Part shown: one piece after another, positions 52,559 to 62,012 of the stretch
How the letters are laid out: every line of letters starts with the position of its first letter
Numbering within the stretch: the first letter of the stretch is position 1
Assembly (NCBI RefSeq): GCF_003589925.1
Contig: NZ_CP032382.1
Span: forward strand, 248,001 to 312,000
Length of the DNA stretch: 64,000 nucleotides
Source: Chryseolinea soli
GTDB lineage: Bacteria; Bacteroidota; Bacteroidia; Cytophagales; Cyclobacteriaceae
Direction: 5' to 3'
Position numbers and translations under genes: made by a program
The notes under the pieces: generated by a model
Databases searched by the model: none
What the model was told of the DNA's origin: nothing
What the model saw: only the letters and a program-made list of their open reading frames with translations

Positions 52559-54580
52559 ATGGATTTCAAGCTCAGCAGTGAATACGAACCGACCGGCGAC
52601 CAACCCCGGGCCATCGAACAACTAACGAAGGGCGTAGAGGCCGGTGAGCAACACCAGACCCTGCTGGGCGTTACCGGATCGGGCAAGACGTTTACGATGG
52701 CCAACGTGATTGCCCGCACCAACCGCCCAACCTTGATCCTCAGTCACAACAAAACGCTGGCCGCCCAGTTGTACGGGGAGTTCAAACAGTTCTTTCCCGA
52801 AAATGCCGTGGAGTATTTTATCTCCTACTACGACTACTACCAGCCGGAGGCCTTCATTCCATCTTCCGGATTATATATTGAAAAAGATCTTTCCATCAAC
52901 GAAGAAATCGAAAAGCTCCGCCTCAGCGCAACCTCTTCGCTATTGACCGGCCGGCGCGATGTGATCGTCGTAGCTTCCGTATCCTGTATCTATGGTATCG
53001 GCAACCCGGAAGAATTTGGCAAGAACGTGATCAAGCTAAAAACCGGCGAGACCATTGTGCGCAACAAGCTTTTGTTTGCCCTGGTGGACATTTTGTATAA
53101 CCGCACCGAAGTCGAATTTAAACGCGGCACCTTCCGGGTGAAGGGCGATACAGTGGACGTATTTCTGGCCTATGCCGACTATGCCATCCGCATTTACTTC
53201 TGGGGCGATGAGATCGAATCCATTCAGCGCATCGACCCCGTGAGCGGCAAAAAGATCTCGGACGAATCCATCGTCACCATCTTCCCGGCCAACTTGTTTG
53301 TGACGGGGAAGGAATCGTTGCATCAAGCCATCCGCGAGATCCAGGACGACATGGTGGCGCAAGTGAATATGTTTGAAGCCGATCGCCGCCACCTGGAAGC
53401 AAAACGCTTGAAAGAACGTACGGAGTTTGATATCGAGATGATGCGCGAGCTGGGATACTGTTCGGGCATCGAAAACTACAGCCGCTATTTCGACCGGCGA
53501 CGACCCGGCGATCGCCCCTTCTGCCTGATCGATTATTTCCCCGACGATTTCCTGATGGTGATCGACGAAAGTCACGTCACGGTGCCCCAGGTCCGCGCCA
53601 TGTGGGGCGGCGACCGCTCGCGCAAAGTGAACCTGGTCGACTATGGTTTTCGCTTGCCCTCGGCACTGGACAACCGGCCCCTCACGTTCAATGAATTTGA
53701 GACACTCCTCAACCAGACGGTTTATGTGAGCGCGACGCCGTCGGAATACGAGCTGCGCAAATCGGAAGGTGTGGTGGTGGAGCAAATCATTCGCCCCACT
53801 GGCTTGCTAGACCCCGAGATCGATGTGCGCCCCAGCAAAAACCAGATCGACGATCTGTTGGAAGAGATCGACGAGCGCGTGAAGAAACACGAACGCGTGC
53901 TGGTGACCACCCTCACCAAACGCATGGCCGAGGAGTTGACCAAGTACATGGACCGGGTGGGCGTGAAATGCCGGTACATCCACTCGGAAGTGACCACCCT
54001 GGATCGCGTAGAGATCTTGCGCGAATTGCGTTTGGGTGTCTTCGACGTTCTCGTGGGCGTGAACCTGCTGCGCGAAGGACTTGACCTGCCCGAAGTCTCC
54101 CTCGTCGCCATCCTGGATGCCGACAAAGAAGGCTTCCTCCGAAACCAACGCTCGCTGGTGCAGACCATTGGCCGCGCCGCCCGCAATGACCAAGGCCGCG
54201 TGATCATGTATGCCGACAGCATCACAGAATCTATGCAACTGGCCATTGATGAAACGAATCGCCGTCGCACGATCCAGCGGGATTACAACACAGCAAACGG
54301 TATTACGCCACGCACGGTCCTGAAATCGAAGGGCAACATCCTGGGCCAAACCAAAGTGGCCGACTCCAAGAAGACGCACAAATATTATGTGGAGGACGAA
54401 GAGGCTACGTTGGCTGCTGATCCGGTGGTGGCTTATCTCAGCAAGGATGAGCTTACAAAAATGGCGGACCGTACGCGGAGGGCGATGGAGAAGGCTGCCA
54501 AGGAATTGGAGTTCATGGAGGCGGCGAAGTTGCGCGATGAATATATGGCGATTCAGAAACTTTTGGAGACGAAGGTCTAA
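52559..54580 (+). CDS. uvrB: Excinuclease ABC subunit B
   Basis: A 673-residue UvrB. Helicase motif I is [17 protein letters not shown] (about 35-51), the DNA-clamping beta-hairpin includes [20 protein letters not shown], motif II is [13 protein letters not shown], and motifs V-VI are in [20 protein letters not shown] and [17 protein letters not shown]. The C-terminal UVR domain ([20 protein letters not shown]) binds UvrC. It verifies damage handed over by UvrA in nucleotide excision repair. It has its own intergenic region of 142 bp, containing the aroE terminator, and is convergent with the AddB-like gene. Confidence 0.98.
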   Translation: MDFKLSSEYEPTGDQPRAIEQLTKGVEAGEQHQTLLGVTGSGKTFTMANVIARTNRPTLILSHNKTLAAQLYGEFKQFFPENAVEYFISYYDYYQPEAFIPSSGLYIEKDLSINEEIEKLRLSATSSLLTGRRDVIVVASVSCIYGIGNPEEFGKNVIKLKTGETIVRNKLLFALVDILYNRTEVEFKRGTFRVKGDTVDVFLAYADYAIRIYFWGDEIESIQRIDPVSGKKISDESIVTIFPANLFVTGKESLHQAIREIQDDMVAQVNMFEADRRHLEAKRLKERTEFDIEMMRELGYCSGIENYSRYFDRRRPGDRPFCLIDYFPDDFLMVIDESHVTVPQVRAMWGGDRSRKVNLVDYGFRLPSALDNRPLTFNEFETLLNQTVYVSATPSEYELRKSEGVVVEQIIRPTGLLDPEIDVRPSKNQIDDLLEEIDERVKKHERVLVTTLTKRMAEELTKYMDRVGVKCRYIHSEVTTLDRVEILRELRLGVFDVLVGVNLLREGLDLPEVSLVAILDADKEGFLRNQRSLVQTIGRAARNDQGRVIMYADSITESMQLAIDETNRRRTIQRDYNTANGITPRTVLKSKGNILGQTKVADSKKTHKYYVEDEEATLAADPVVAYLSKDELTKMADRTRRAMEKAAKELEFMEAAKLRDEYMAIQKLLETKV

Positions 54581-54654
54581 TGGTGCGAAGCAGCTATGCG
54601 CCGGATGTCAAAATTCGGCTGATGAGGGATTGATTTGTGTCCAATTCATGTTGC

Positions 54655-54699
54655 TGAAGAACACCAATATGGGCGACCCGCCGTTGTTGGTGTTCTTCA
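54655..54699. terminator. Bidirectional terminator-like hairpin between uvrB and the AddB-like gene
   Basis: TGAAGAACACCAA (54655-54667) pairs perfectly with TTGGTGTTCTTCA (54687-54699), and the 19-base loop contains a GGCG/CGCC inner stem. It sits in the middle of the convergent intergenic region. No long T-run follows on either strand, so its strength as a terminator is uncertain. Confidence 0.6.
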
Positions 54700-54708
54700 C
54701 CAACAACA

Positions 54709-54770
54709 TTCGCATCACGGAAACATTATTAAGAACGACACGCTTCGCATCACACAAAACATTGTTAAGA
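54709..54770. repeat. Direct repeat pair of about 26 bp in the uvrB-AddB intergenic region
   Basis: TTCGCATCAC-GGAAACATTATTAAGA (54709-54734) recurs as TTCGCATCAC-ACAAAACATTGTTAAGA (54744-54770), with a period of about 35 bp and only a few differences. It directly follows the hairpin at 54655-54699 and reaches to 9 bp from the stop of the AddB-like gene. No function is evident. Confidence 0.7.
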
Positions 54771-54778
54771 CAATACCC

Positions 54779-57700
54779 TCACCGATAACAAATCCCCTGA
54801 TACGGACAATTCCGGCAAATCTCCGGATCCGTGGTCTGATCGAAGGGAGTTTCAATATCGAAAAGCTCTTCCAATGTTATTTTCAGTCGCTGCTCAAATT
54901 CCGGTAACAAGGGGTCGACATCGGTGACATACTCCCGCCCTACTTTCAATCCAAATTTAAAATCATCATCGAACAGGTTCATCCGGTTGATGAGGCCGGG
55001 GACGATGCGTGTGCCGCGGTGACTTGCGTTGGCGCGGTAGAGCAGGGCGTAGAGCAGAGTTTGGAAAGCGGCCTTGTTGCGTTTGCCGTCGCGAACAAAC
55101 AGGGACTCCACGCTGTCGAAATCCAATTTGTCTTTACCGGTTTTATAGTCGATCACGCGCAAGACATCGTCTTTGCGATCTACGCGGTCGATCTTTCCGC
55201 TGAGCAACACATGGCCCGGAGGTTTGCCAATGGGCACTTGATACAACATGCCCTCCTGCTCCACAGCTTCCATCGTGAACGGGGCATAGGCCTTGTCCAT
55301 TTCGATGATGCGGTGGGCAAAGCGTTTTACCACTTCGCGCACCACGAGACGTTGGCCTTCGTAGACGACCGCCTTGCCGGGCTCCAGTCCATAGGCCTTT
55401 ATGAATACTTCGTCAATGAGTTGATCGATGCGCAAACCGGCGTGATCAAAATCCGCAGCCTCGATATGCTTGCTTTTCTTTTGTTCGCGGAGGCGTTTGT
55501 AGAAATGTTCCATGACGTCGTGCAGGAAGTTACCGAGGATGCGGGCATCCAGGTCTTCTTCGACGGCGTCGGGTTCTCGGATGCGCGCCACCTGGCGGAA
55601 GTAGAAGCGCAGGCGGCACTCCATGTAGGTGTTGAGGGCGGAAGGCGACAGGCCGCGGAACATGCTGTTGCCTTCGCTCAGGCGCGCCAGGGTTTGCATC
55701 ACGTCTTCATTTTTTTCTACGGTGATGGGCGTGATGGGTGTGGGTTGTACGGGGTTGTGCAGTATTTTCTTTTCGAGGTGCAGGCCGCTTTCGTACATCA
55801 GTTGTTGCAGGTAGCGGCTCATTTCGCCTTGCCCCAGCACATCGGTTTCGGCATTGTAGAACAGGAAGACGTTCTCTGCCCGTTGCAGGACGCGATAAAA
55901 AAGATACGCATACATGGCATCCTGGTGCTCGACGGTGGGCAGACTATAGGCTCTGCGGATGTTGAACGGAATGTAGGATCCTTTGCCGGCCGACGAAGGG
56001 AAAGCCCCCTCGTTGAGCGAGAGGATGAACACGTTTTTATAATCCAGGTTACGCGTTTCCAATACGCCCATGACCTGCAAGCCTTTCAAAGGCTCGCCTG
56101 TGAAGGGTATCTTGTAGGCCTGGATGAGTTGACGAAAAAGACGCAAAAAAGATTTCAGCACGACAGACTTGGTGCGGGTTCGCGCCGGAGCTTCTTCCTC
56201 AGAAGTTGAGGGGGAATGTTCTTCTTCCATGTCATTGCCCATGACATCTTCCATCCGGTTCAACAGCTTCACGAAGTGAAACGCATATTCCTTGTCGAAG
56301 GTCGTGATGCCGGTCATGCGTCCGATTTCCATGACGATGTCCTGGAGATAGCCGATGATGTTCGCATCGGCCATGGTGAAGATCAGGCGATGAAGGGGTA
56401 CGGCAGACGCCAGGAAGTTCCGGTGAACGTGCACCCAGTTGTTGCTCAGGATCTCCTTGCGCTTTGCATTGGCCACGGCAGCATCGGCTGCGACCACGTA
56501 GGGATGGCCCAGCAAGGCCAGCACCTGGCGGTGATTGAATTGGTCGTGACGGGCGCCGATCTGCATCTCGATCAACAATTCCACCAGGTTGTACAGCGGT
56601 GTGCTGCTCACGGGAAAACCCATGGTGATGTTGAGCTTTTCCACATCGGCCGAAAGGCCATGCAATACGGGCAGCAGGAGCTTTTCGTCGGGCAGCACGA
56701 TGAGCGTGTCCTCCGGGTCGATGCCCGCTGCTAGCTGCTCACGCAAGACCTGCGCCATCACCTTGGCCTGCCCCACCGGCTGCGCGGCACCAAAGACACG
56801 GATGGATTTCGGCTGTCCGGCATCCTTACCCGACTGCAACACGGCTGTGAAATGCGACGGTATATCTTTTGAAAAGGTCTTTCCCAACACGGGGTGTTGC
56901 TGGTATTCACGGAAAAACTTGCCGGCTTCCTGGGTGTTGTTGTTGACGTAATACTCATCCAAGTCCCAATAGATGTTGGCCATGCCGCGGTCCACAAAAA
57001 AGGACATGATCTTTTCTTCGGCTTTGGTGAGTGCGTTGAAGCCCGCAAACACCAACGACTTTCCCTTCACGCGTTGCGCCATGCCTTCGGATAGATTTTC
57101 GGCTACGTGGCGATGCAACATGCCCTCATAGGCGAGGCCCTCGGCCAACAAGGCCTGACCGAAGCGGGTGTACAGGGAGAAAAGTTGATTCCATACGGTC
57201 AGGAACTTTCGCTTGTTTCCCGTTAAGTGTTCTTCAAAGCTACCCCAGAAGGTCTTTAGGAATTCGCGTTGTTCGTCGGTGAGATAGTCGAAGCTGGAAT
57301 CGAGTTCTTTTTGGTGACTCAGGTCCTGAAACAGTTGGCCTGGGTTGACGAGGTATTTGTCGACCTCGTCGAAATCGCGCAGCAGCATGTCGCCCCAGAA
57401 ATAGAATTTGTCGAAGGGTTCGCTGGCGGTCTCCGGCGATTTTTTCAGCAACTCAAAATGCGTCTTGAACAGGCGATGGATCAGCTCGAGCTTGTCCGGA
57501 ACTTTCAGCTCCGTGAGGTCGGCAATAAAGTCTTCGATGGTGATGAGCCTGGGCGCAAACGTGGGCCGTTCCAGGAACACGCTCAGGTGTTTGCGAAAAT
57601 ACAGCACGGCCCGGCGGTTTGGAAAAATCACCGTCAACGCATCCAAGGGACGGTAGTTCTTATAGAGGGTTTCCGCGAGTTCGTACAGGAATGGCTTCAT
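54779..57700 (-). CDS. AddB-like PD-(D/E)XK nuclease with iron-sulfur cysteines
   Basis: A 973-residue protein with the AddB layout: an inactivated UvrD-like helicase body starting MKPFLYELAETLYKNYRPLD, with LTVIFPNRRAVLYFRKHL, SLVFAGFNALTKAEEKIM and NVFILSLNEGAFPSSAGKGS, and a C-terminal RecB-type nuclease with GKIDRVDRKDDVLRVIDYKT (Asp851, Lys853). Four cysteines, Cys695 in YMECRLRF and Cys962, Cys965 and Cys971 in ICRNCPYQGIC, bracket the nuclease as in the AddB Fe-S staple. With an AddA partner it would resect double-strand breaks. No addA gene is in the window, so the partner must lie elsewhere. It is convergent with uvrB. Confidence 0.88.
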   Translation of the reverse strand: MKPFLYELAETLYKNYRPLDALTVIFPNRRAVLYFRKHLSVFLERPTFAPRLITIEDFIADLTELKVPDKLELIHRLFKTHFELLKKSPETASEPFDKFYFWGDMLLRDFDEVDKYLVNPGQLFQDLSHQKELDSSFDYLTDEQREFLKTFWGSFEEHLTGNKRKFLTVWNQLFSLYTRFGQALLAEGLAYEGMLHRHVAENLSEGMAQRVKGKSLVFAGFNALTKAEEKIMSFFVDRGMANIYWDLDEYYVNNNTQEAGKFFREYQQHPVLGKTFSKDIPSHFTAVLQSGKDAGQPKSIRVFGAAQPVGQAKVMAQVLREQLAAGIDPEDTLIVLPDEKLLLPVLHGLSADVEKLNITMGFPVSSTPLYNLVELLIEMQIGARHDQFNHRQVLALLGHPYVVAADAAVANAKRKEILSNNWVHVHRNFLASAVPLHRLIFTMADANIIGYLQDIVMEIGRMTGITTFDKEYAFHFVKLLNRMEDVMGNDMEEEHSPSTSEEEAPARTRTKSVVLKSFLRLFRQLIQAYKIPFTGEPLKGLQVMGVLETRNLDYKNVFILSLNEGAFPSSAGKGSYIPFNIRRAYSLPTVEHQDAMYAYLFYRVLQRAENVFLFYNAETDVLGQGEMSRYLQQLMYESGLHLEKKILHNPVQPTPITPITVEKNEDVMQTLARLSEGNSMFRGLSPSALNTYMECRLRFYFRQVARIREPDAVEEDLDARILGNFLHDVMEHFYKRLREQKKSKHIEAADFDHAGLRIDQLIDEVFIKAYGLEPGKAVVYEGQRLVVREVVKRFAHRIIEMDKAYAPFTMEAVEQEGMLYQVPIGKPPGHVLLSGKIDRVDRKDDVLRVIDYKTGKDKLDFDSVESLFVRDGKRNKAAFQTLLYALLYRANASHRGTRIVPGLINRMNLFDDDFKFGLKVGREYVTDVDPLLPEFEQRLKITLEELFDIETPFDQTTDPEICRNCPYQGICYR

Positions 57701-57749
57701 GCTAAATCAATCCTGAAAGAACGGCTATCCCGTTGAATAAATCAACGCC

Positions 57750-58157
57750 TCAATACCGGTTGGCGGTAGATTTACAAAAGTCGGCAGGGGCGTGATTGTA
57801 GAGGTCCTTGACGCTATAGGTCAGGGAAAGCGTGCTCCCGTAAACGGTACCCGTGCCTTCTATGGCGTAGCCGTTCACTTCCTGATAAGGGATGATGACG
57901 CGGTCGTAGGATACCGAGGCATGTACCAAAACATCGGATGCATAAAAGTTATCGATATAAATCTCCCCTGCATAGGCAGACTTCCGGATATAGATCTGAT
58001 AGTAAGAGAGATCGTTATACATGTCGCTATATTCTTCCATCTCGTAATTGCCGGTCAGATTATCGCGCACGTCGTAGCGAGGCTCCACGGTGTAAACATC
58101 ACAAGCGAAAAGGCTGAACAAGGCAAACACAGCAACATAGGGCAACGACCGTTTCAT
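57750..58157 (-). CDS. Small hypothetical lipoprotein
   Basis: A 135-residue exported protein with a lipoprotein signal (MKRSLPYVAVFALFSLFAC, lipobox Cys19). The mature part is rich in tyrosine and aspartate: VEPRYDVRDNLTGNYEMEEY, then SYYQIYIRKSAYAGEIYI, and a C-terminal beta-rich section ending DFCKSTANRY. I recognise the general look of a small Bacteroidota envelope beta-sandwich lipoprotein but no family. A longer frame to 58250 adds a leader without a signal and is rejected. It lies 49 bp upstream of the AddB-like gene on the same strand and is divergent from the rhomboid gene. Confidence 0.65.
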   Translation of the reverse strand: MKRSLPYVAVFALFSLFACDVYTVEPRYDVRDNLTGNYEMEEYSDMYNDLSYYQIYIRKSAYAGEIYIDNFYASDVLVHASVSYDRVIIPYQEVNGYAIEGTGTVYGSTLSLTYSVKDLYNHAPADFCKSTANRY

Positions 58158-58294
58158 AACTTTGAACATTGGTGTTACCGGTAGAATTACAAGTTTGAGG
58201 CCAGGATTTTGGGCCTGTTGCGGTGGCGTTGGGGGCAATGGGCGGTACATTCAAAGTACTATTGGAGTGACAACGTCGCCATGCGTACACCCGC

Positions 58295-58310
58295 CCAAGC
58301 CGTGGCTTGG
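58295..58310. promoter_or_regulatory. 16-bp perfect palindrome in a divergent intergenic region
   Basis: CCAAGCCGTGGCTTGG, with arms CCAAGCC and GGCTTGG around GT, followed by eight A. It lies between the divergent lipoprotein and rhomboid genes, about 140 bp from each start codon. It could be a protein-binding site. No T-run is placed to make it a terminator for either gene. Confidence 0.35.
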
Positions 58311-58451
58311 AAAAAAAATATCCAACTTTTGAGATACACTAAATTTCGCGGATATTGGGTAAACGCAACCGAATTGGCAGCTCGTGTCCACAGGAGGAAG
58401 ACATAAAAATTGTTTGGCAGCCATTAACCTTAACTGATACAGGCCAACGTT

Positions 58452-60029
58452 ATGAAAGACAAAATCAGAATTATTTTCATTCCGACGCTACTCACCTTCA
58501 TCGGACTACTCATCGGCTACACATTTTTACATTGGATTCTGTTCATAAAGCTCGATCTGTTTGCGTTAAAAGACATCGTCACAAACTTCGGCATTCCGCT
58601 CGTACTGACGGGATTGGCCGCCTGGGTCCTAGTAAGGCCCAAGCTTAAAATACTAGCCCTGGAGGCGAAACGTGGCAACTGGCGAGACTTCTATAGCTTC
58701 ATCCTGTGGATTGTACTCACTATTCCCCTGATAATCGCCCAGGAATATGTCGTCACCGCCTCCGGACAACTTACTGAATTAAATTCAATTGACGAGATAA
58801 GGGCTACCGAGGCAACGAAATTCTACACGTTAAAAAAGTATTACATCGACAAAAAAGCCATCGGTGTTCATCCTGACTTTGACGTTTCCGGCAAGCATAA
58901 CGAACACCTGAATATGCATCTTTATATTGCGCTACCCATCTTTTCCAGTGCAGCCGATACAACAAAATCAGAAACCCCAGCTTGGTTAGGAATAGAATAC
59001 CGCGAAACGATAAGCAATAGATTAGAGGCATCCGAGAAGGAGAAAAAGTACCAGGACTTTGTAGCCGGCAGCCAGCGTGACTTCGATAGCAAGGACGTTT
59101 CAAAGTTTGTCTACCTGGATAGAATCAGAAACTCCGATAAGAAGGAAGGATTGGTCGAGGCCGCCCGGAAGAACTCTCTTGTTAAGGGCGATGAAACGAT
59201 TCTCGTACCGGTAACTGAACCTTATAATGCAAGGAACGGCCATAAGCTATCGTGGATATTAGGTTCCTCTTTGGTTGGCCTCTCCATTTGGCTCCTCATG
59301 TTGTTGATCCCGAAAATAGATGAGACCCATTTGAACAGAATTATGGAGGGAAAACCCGACAAGGTGGCCCAGGAAGAGATGAAAGACTTCATCGAGTTTT
59401 TAAAACCAAGAGATGGATATTTTATTACGCCCATCCTAATCTATGCCAATCTCGCGATCTACCTCTTCATGGCCCTTTCCGGCCATGGATTTATTTCATT
59501 CAAGGGACAAGATCTATTGAATTGGGGGGCTAATTATGGGCCACTAACCAAAAGTGGCGAATGGTGGCGACTTCTTACCAGCACCTTTTTGCACGGCGGA
59601 CTCATGCATGTTCTGGCAAACATGTACGGACTACTCTTCGTGGGCATCTTTTTAGAACCTTGGCTTGGCAAAAGCAAGTTCCTGATCCTCTACTTGCTGA
59701 CAGGACTACTCGCCAGTGTTGCCAGCATCTTGTGGTATAGCGCCACGATAAGTGTTGGAGCATCGGGCGCAATATTCGGACTCTATGGTGTGTTCCTTGC
59801 CTTTATTCTGACAAAGGCGTTTCCATCGGAATTTGGAAAGGCATTCCTTTTGAGCACACTCATTTTCGTAGGGTACAACTTACTTATGGGGTTGGCGGGA
59901 GGAACCGATAATGCTGCACACGTCGGTGGACTGGCAAGCGGTTTTGTCATCGGACTCATGCTCCATGCGGTCATAAAAAGGGAATTTAATGCTGAGAAAG
60001 CGGGAGGGGAAGAGGTGGGAATAGAATAA
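58452..60029 (+). CDS. Rhomboid family intramembrane serine protease with large N-terminal region
   Basis: A 525-residue membrane protein. The C-terminal rhomboid domain (about 330-515) has six helices, with STFLHGGLMHVLANMYGLLF (the HxxxN segment), catalytic Ser438 in GASGAIFGLYG and catalytic His490 in NAAHVGGLASGF. The N-terminal 300 residues hold three helices (about 8-32, 36-62, 74-98), a soluble region of about 170 residues with TEATKFYTLKKYYIDKKAIG, and one more helix (about 272-290). That added domain is unusual beside a basic six-helix rhomboid and may be a regulatory or substrate-binding part. Rhomboids cut transmembrane substrates inside the membrane; the target is unknown. It is convergent with ftsZ. 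Confidence 0.9.
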   Translation: MKDKIRIIFIPTLLTFIGLLIGYTFLHWILFIKLDLFALKDIVTNFGIPLVLTGLAAWVLVRPKLKILALEAKRGNWRDFYSFILWIVLTIPLIIAQEYVVTASGQLTELNSIDEIRATEATKFYTLKKYYIDKKAIGVHPDFDVSGKHNEHLNMHLYIALPIFSSAADTTKSETPAWLGIEYRETISNRLEASEKEKKYQDFVAGSQRDFDSKDVSKFVYLDRIRNSDKKEGLVEAARKNSLVKGDETILVPVTEPYNARNGHKLSWILGSSLVGLSIWLLMLLIPKIDETHLNRIMEGKPDKVAQEEMKDFIEFLKPRDGYFITPILIYANLAIYLFMALSGHGFISFKGQDLLNWGANYGPLTKSGEWWRLLTSTFLHGGLMHVLANMYGLLFVGIFLEPWLGKSKFLILYLLTGLLASVASILWYSATISVGASGAIFGLYGVFLAFILTKAFPSEFGKAFLLSTLIFVGYNLLMGLAGGTDNAAHVGGLASGFVIGLMLHAVIKREFNAEKAGGEEVGIE

Positions 60030-60371
60030 GATTATCTCCCTCAACCACTGGCCGATGCTGCCAAACCGGGCACTTCCCGAATAGACTATTCAAATCGTTT
60101 TGTAAACGTTTCCCGTCACATCATCCCGCAAAAAAACAAACGCCGGACGTTATCCACGTCCGGCATTTTACATAACTACTGCGCCCTTTGCTTAAACCAA
60201 AAATTGCAAATAAAAAATGGCGCATCAACCGATTAAAAATTGGCACTCCGGCACCGGCAAAAAATATTTACCACCAACAACCACTACGAATGGAGTAAAT
60301 CACCTGTCGTGCCGGAAATGCCATGTCTTGCATGTCTTTCTCTGTGTTTTATTGTTTTCTATTAAGTTAGT
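60030..60371. other. Intergenic region between convergent rhomboid and ftsZ genes
   Basis: About 340 bp with no credible gene. The only clear feature is the terminator hairpin at 60142-60164. The stretch from 60180 to 60360 next to the ftsZ stop is AT-rich and shows no repeat or RNA gene that I can recognise. Confidence 0.6.
60142..60164. terminator. Bidirectional rho-independent terminator
   Basis: GCCGGACGT (60142-60150) and ACGTCCGGC (60156-60164) form a perfect nine-pair stem around TATCC. It has an A-tract before it (60130-60139, T on the minus strand) and ATTTTA after it, so it can stop transcripts from both the rhomboid and ftsZ genes. The loop happens to contain TTATCCACG, one mismatch from a DnaA box. 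Confidence 0.8.
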
Positions 60372-61922
60372 CTAGTCTACGTTGTCGTGCAAAAATTTAT
60401 TGTTGCCCAACAGATTGTTGTCGTCGTTCAAGTTGTATTTGGAGATGAAGGGTTCGGCCGAATGGGGCACGTCCTGCATTTTCACGCCGCGGCGCAAGTA
60501 AGCCGGGAGTGACCATTTTTCGTTGAATTCTTCTTTGGTCATCTCTTGCTTGCGGGCCTGCTTCATTTTTTCCTGGCGCTCTTTTGCCTGCTGTTGCAGG
60601 CGTTGTTTGGTGGAGCGCAGTTCCATCATACCCTCGTCGTTGATCACCTGGTCGCCATAGCGTGGGGTGACGTCGTCGAAGTCGTCGTCTTTGAAGAGGC
60701 TTTCTTCGCCGTCGTCGTCGGTGTTTTCGGGTTGGACGGGTTCGACGCGATTGAAAGGACCGGTGAACACTTGTTCGCGTTCAACAGGTTCTTCCTCGGA
60801 TGCGCTCGTTTTTATTTCGGGTGTCCGGCGCGAGCCCATGTCGTTGTTTTCGGTTACGGAATGATCCGGCGAGAACAGCCAGCCTTGGGAACGATCGAGG
60901 TTGTGAACTTTCTTTTCTTCTTTCTTCGCCGGCAAGTGGCTTGTTTCGGTCGCAAAGCCTGTCGCGATCACGGTGACGCGGATGCGGTCGCCGAGGTCCG
61001 GATCTACACCGTGGCCAAAGATCATTTCGGCTTCTTCGCCGGCCTGATCCTGGATGTATTCGGTGATCTCCGTCAGCTCGTCCATCTGCAATTCGGCTTC
61101 TACACCCGAGATGATGGACAACAAGATGCGTTTCGCTCCCATGATGTCGCGACTGTCGAGCAGCGGTGAAGCGAGGGCGCCTTCGGCGGCTTTGGGTGCG
61201 CGTTTATCGCCGCGGGTTTCGGCTGAGCCCATGACGGCAGCGCCGGCGTTCAGCATGACGGTGCGCACATCCTGGAAGTCGACGTTGACGTAGCCCGCCA
61301 GGGTGATGATCTCGGCGATGCCTTTGGCGGCCGTGGTCAACACGTTATCGGCTTGGGCAAAGGCCTGGCCGATGGAAAGGTTTCCAAAGATCTCGCGCAG
61401 TTTGTCGTTGAGGATCACCAGCACGGTGTCGCAGTTTTGACGCAGCGCATCGAGCCCCAGGTCGGCAGCGGCCATCTTCTTCTTTCCTTCGAAAGAGAAC
61501 GGCGCGGTGACGATGCCTACGGTGAGGATGTCCATGTCTTTGGCAATCTTGGCGATCACCGGAGCTGCGCCGGTACCCGTGCCACCGCCCATGCCGGCGG
61601 TGACAAACACCATCTTGGTGCCCATGAGCATTTCGCGGATCTGCTCTTTGCTTTCCAGCGCCGCGTTCTTGCCCACTTCAGGGTTGGCGCCACACCCCAA
61701 ACCTTCGGTGAGGTTGGTGCCGATCTGAAGTTTACTCGGCACAGGGCTGCTCATCAGCGCCTGGTTGTCGGTATTACAAACGATGAACTCGACATCTTTA
61801 ATGCCTTGCTTATACATGTGGTTCACCGCATTGCTCCCTCCACCGCCTACGCCGATCACCTTGATGATGGACCGGTTGTTGGCTTTGGGGATCTCAAATT
61901 TGTATGATCCTGCTTCAAACAT
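60372..61922 (-). CDS. ftsZ: Cell division protein FtsZ
   Basis: A 516-residue tubulin homologue. The GTP-binding domain starts IIKVIGVGGGGSNAVNHMYK and has the tubulin signature GGGTGTGAAPVIAKIAKDM; the T7 loop is in NVDFQDVRTVMLNAGAAVMG. A long charged linker (about 340-470, with DDDGEESLFKDDDFDDV) leads to the conserved C-terminal peptide SLPAYLRR (about 471-478). Unlike in E. coli this peptide is not at the end: 38 more residues follow, finishing NNKFLHDNVD. I recognise this tail as characteristic of Bacteroidota FtsZ. It polymerises into the division ring and is tethered by the FtsA encoded 90 bp upstream. Confidence 0.98.
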   Translation of the reverse strand: MFEAGSYKFEIPKANNRSIIKVIGVGGGGSNAVNHMYKQGIKDVEFIVCNTDNQALMSSPVPSKLQIGTNLTEGLGCGANPEVGKNAALESKEQIREMLMGTKMVFVTAGMGGGTGTGAAPVIAKIAKDMDILTVGIVTAPFSFEGKKKMAAADLGLDALRQNCDTVLVILNDKLREIFGNLSIGQAFAQADNVLTTAAKGIAEIITLAGYVNVDFQDVRTVMLNAGAAVMGSAETRGDKRAPKAAEGALASPLLDSRDIMGAKRILLSIISGVEAELQMDELTEITEYIQDQAGEEAEMIFGHGVDPDLGDRIRVTVIATGFATETSHLPAKKEEKKVHNLDRSQGWLFSPDHSVTENNDMGSRRTPEIKTSASEEEPVEREQVFTGPFNRVEPVQPENTDDDGEESLFKDDDFDDVTPRYGDQVINDEGMMELRSTKQRLQQQAKERQEKMKQARKQEMTKEEFNEKWSLPAYLRRGVKMQDVPHSAEPFISKYNLNDDNNLLGNNKFLHDNVD

Positions 61923-62012
61923 GATTAGATTTTTTTTAGTGGTTGTCTTTTTTGGTTTGGGATCAGGGTGGCCAACGCTACACGAACGCCCGCGCTCACT
62001 GTTCCGAAATAC

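Noticed and set aside
58209..58406. 65-codon plus-strand frame upstream of the rhomboid gene
   Set aside because: No signal, family pattern or conserved look; it runs through the 16-bp palindrome and probably through promoter DNA.
60150..60158. DnaA-box-like TTATCCACG near ftsZ
   Set aside because: It forms the loop and stem edge of a terminator hairpin and is isolated, so it is best explained as coincidence.
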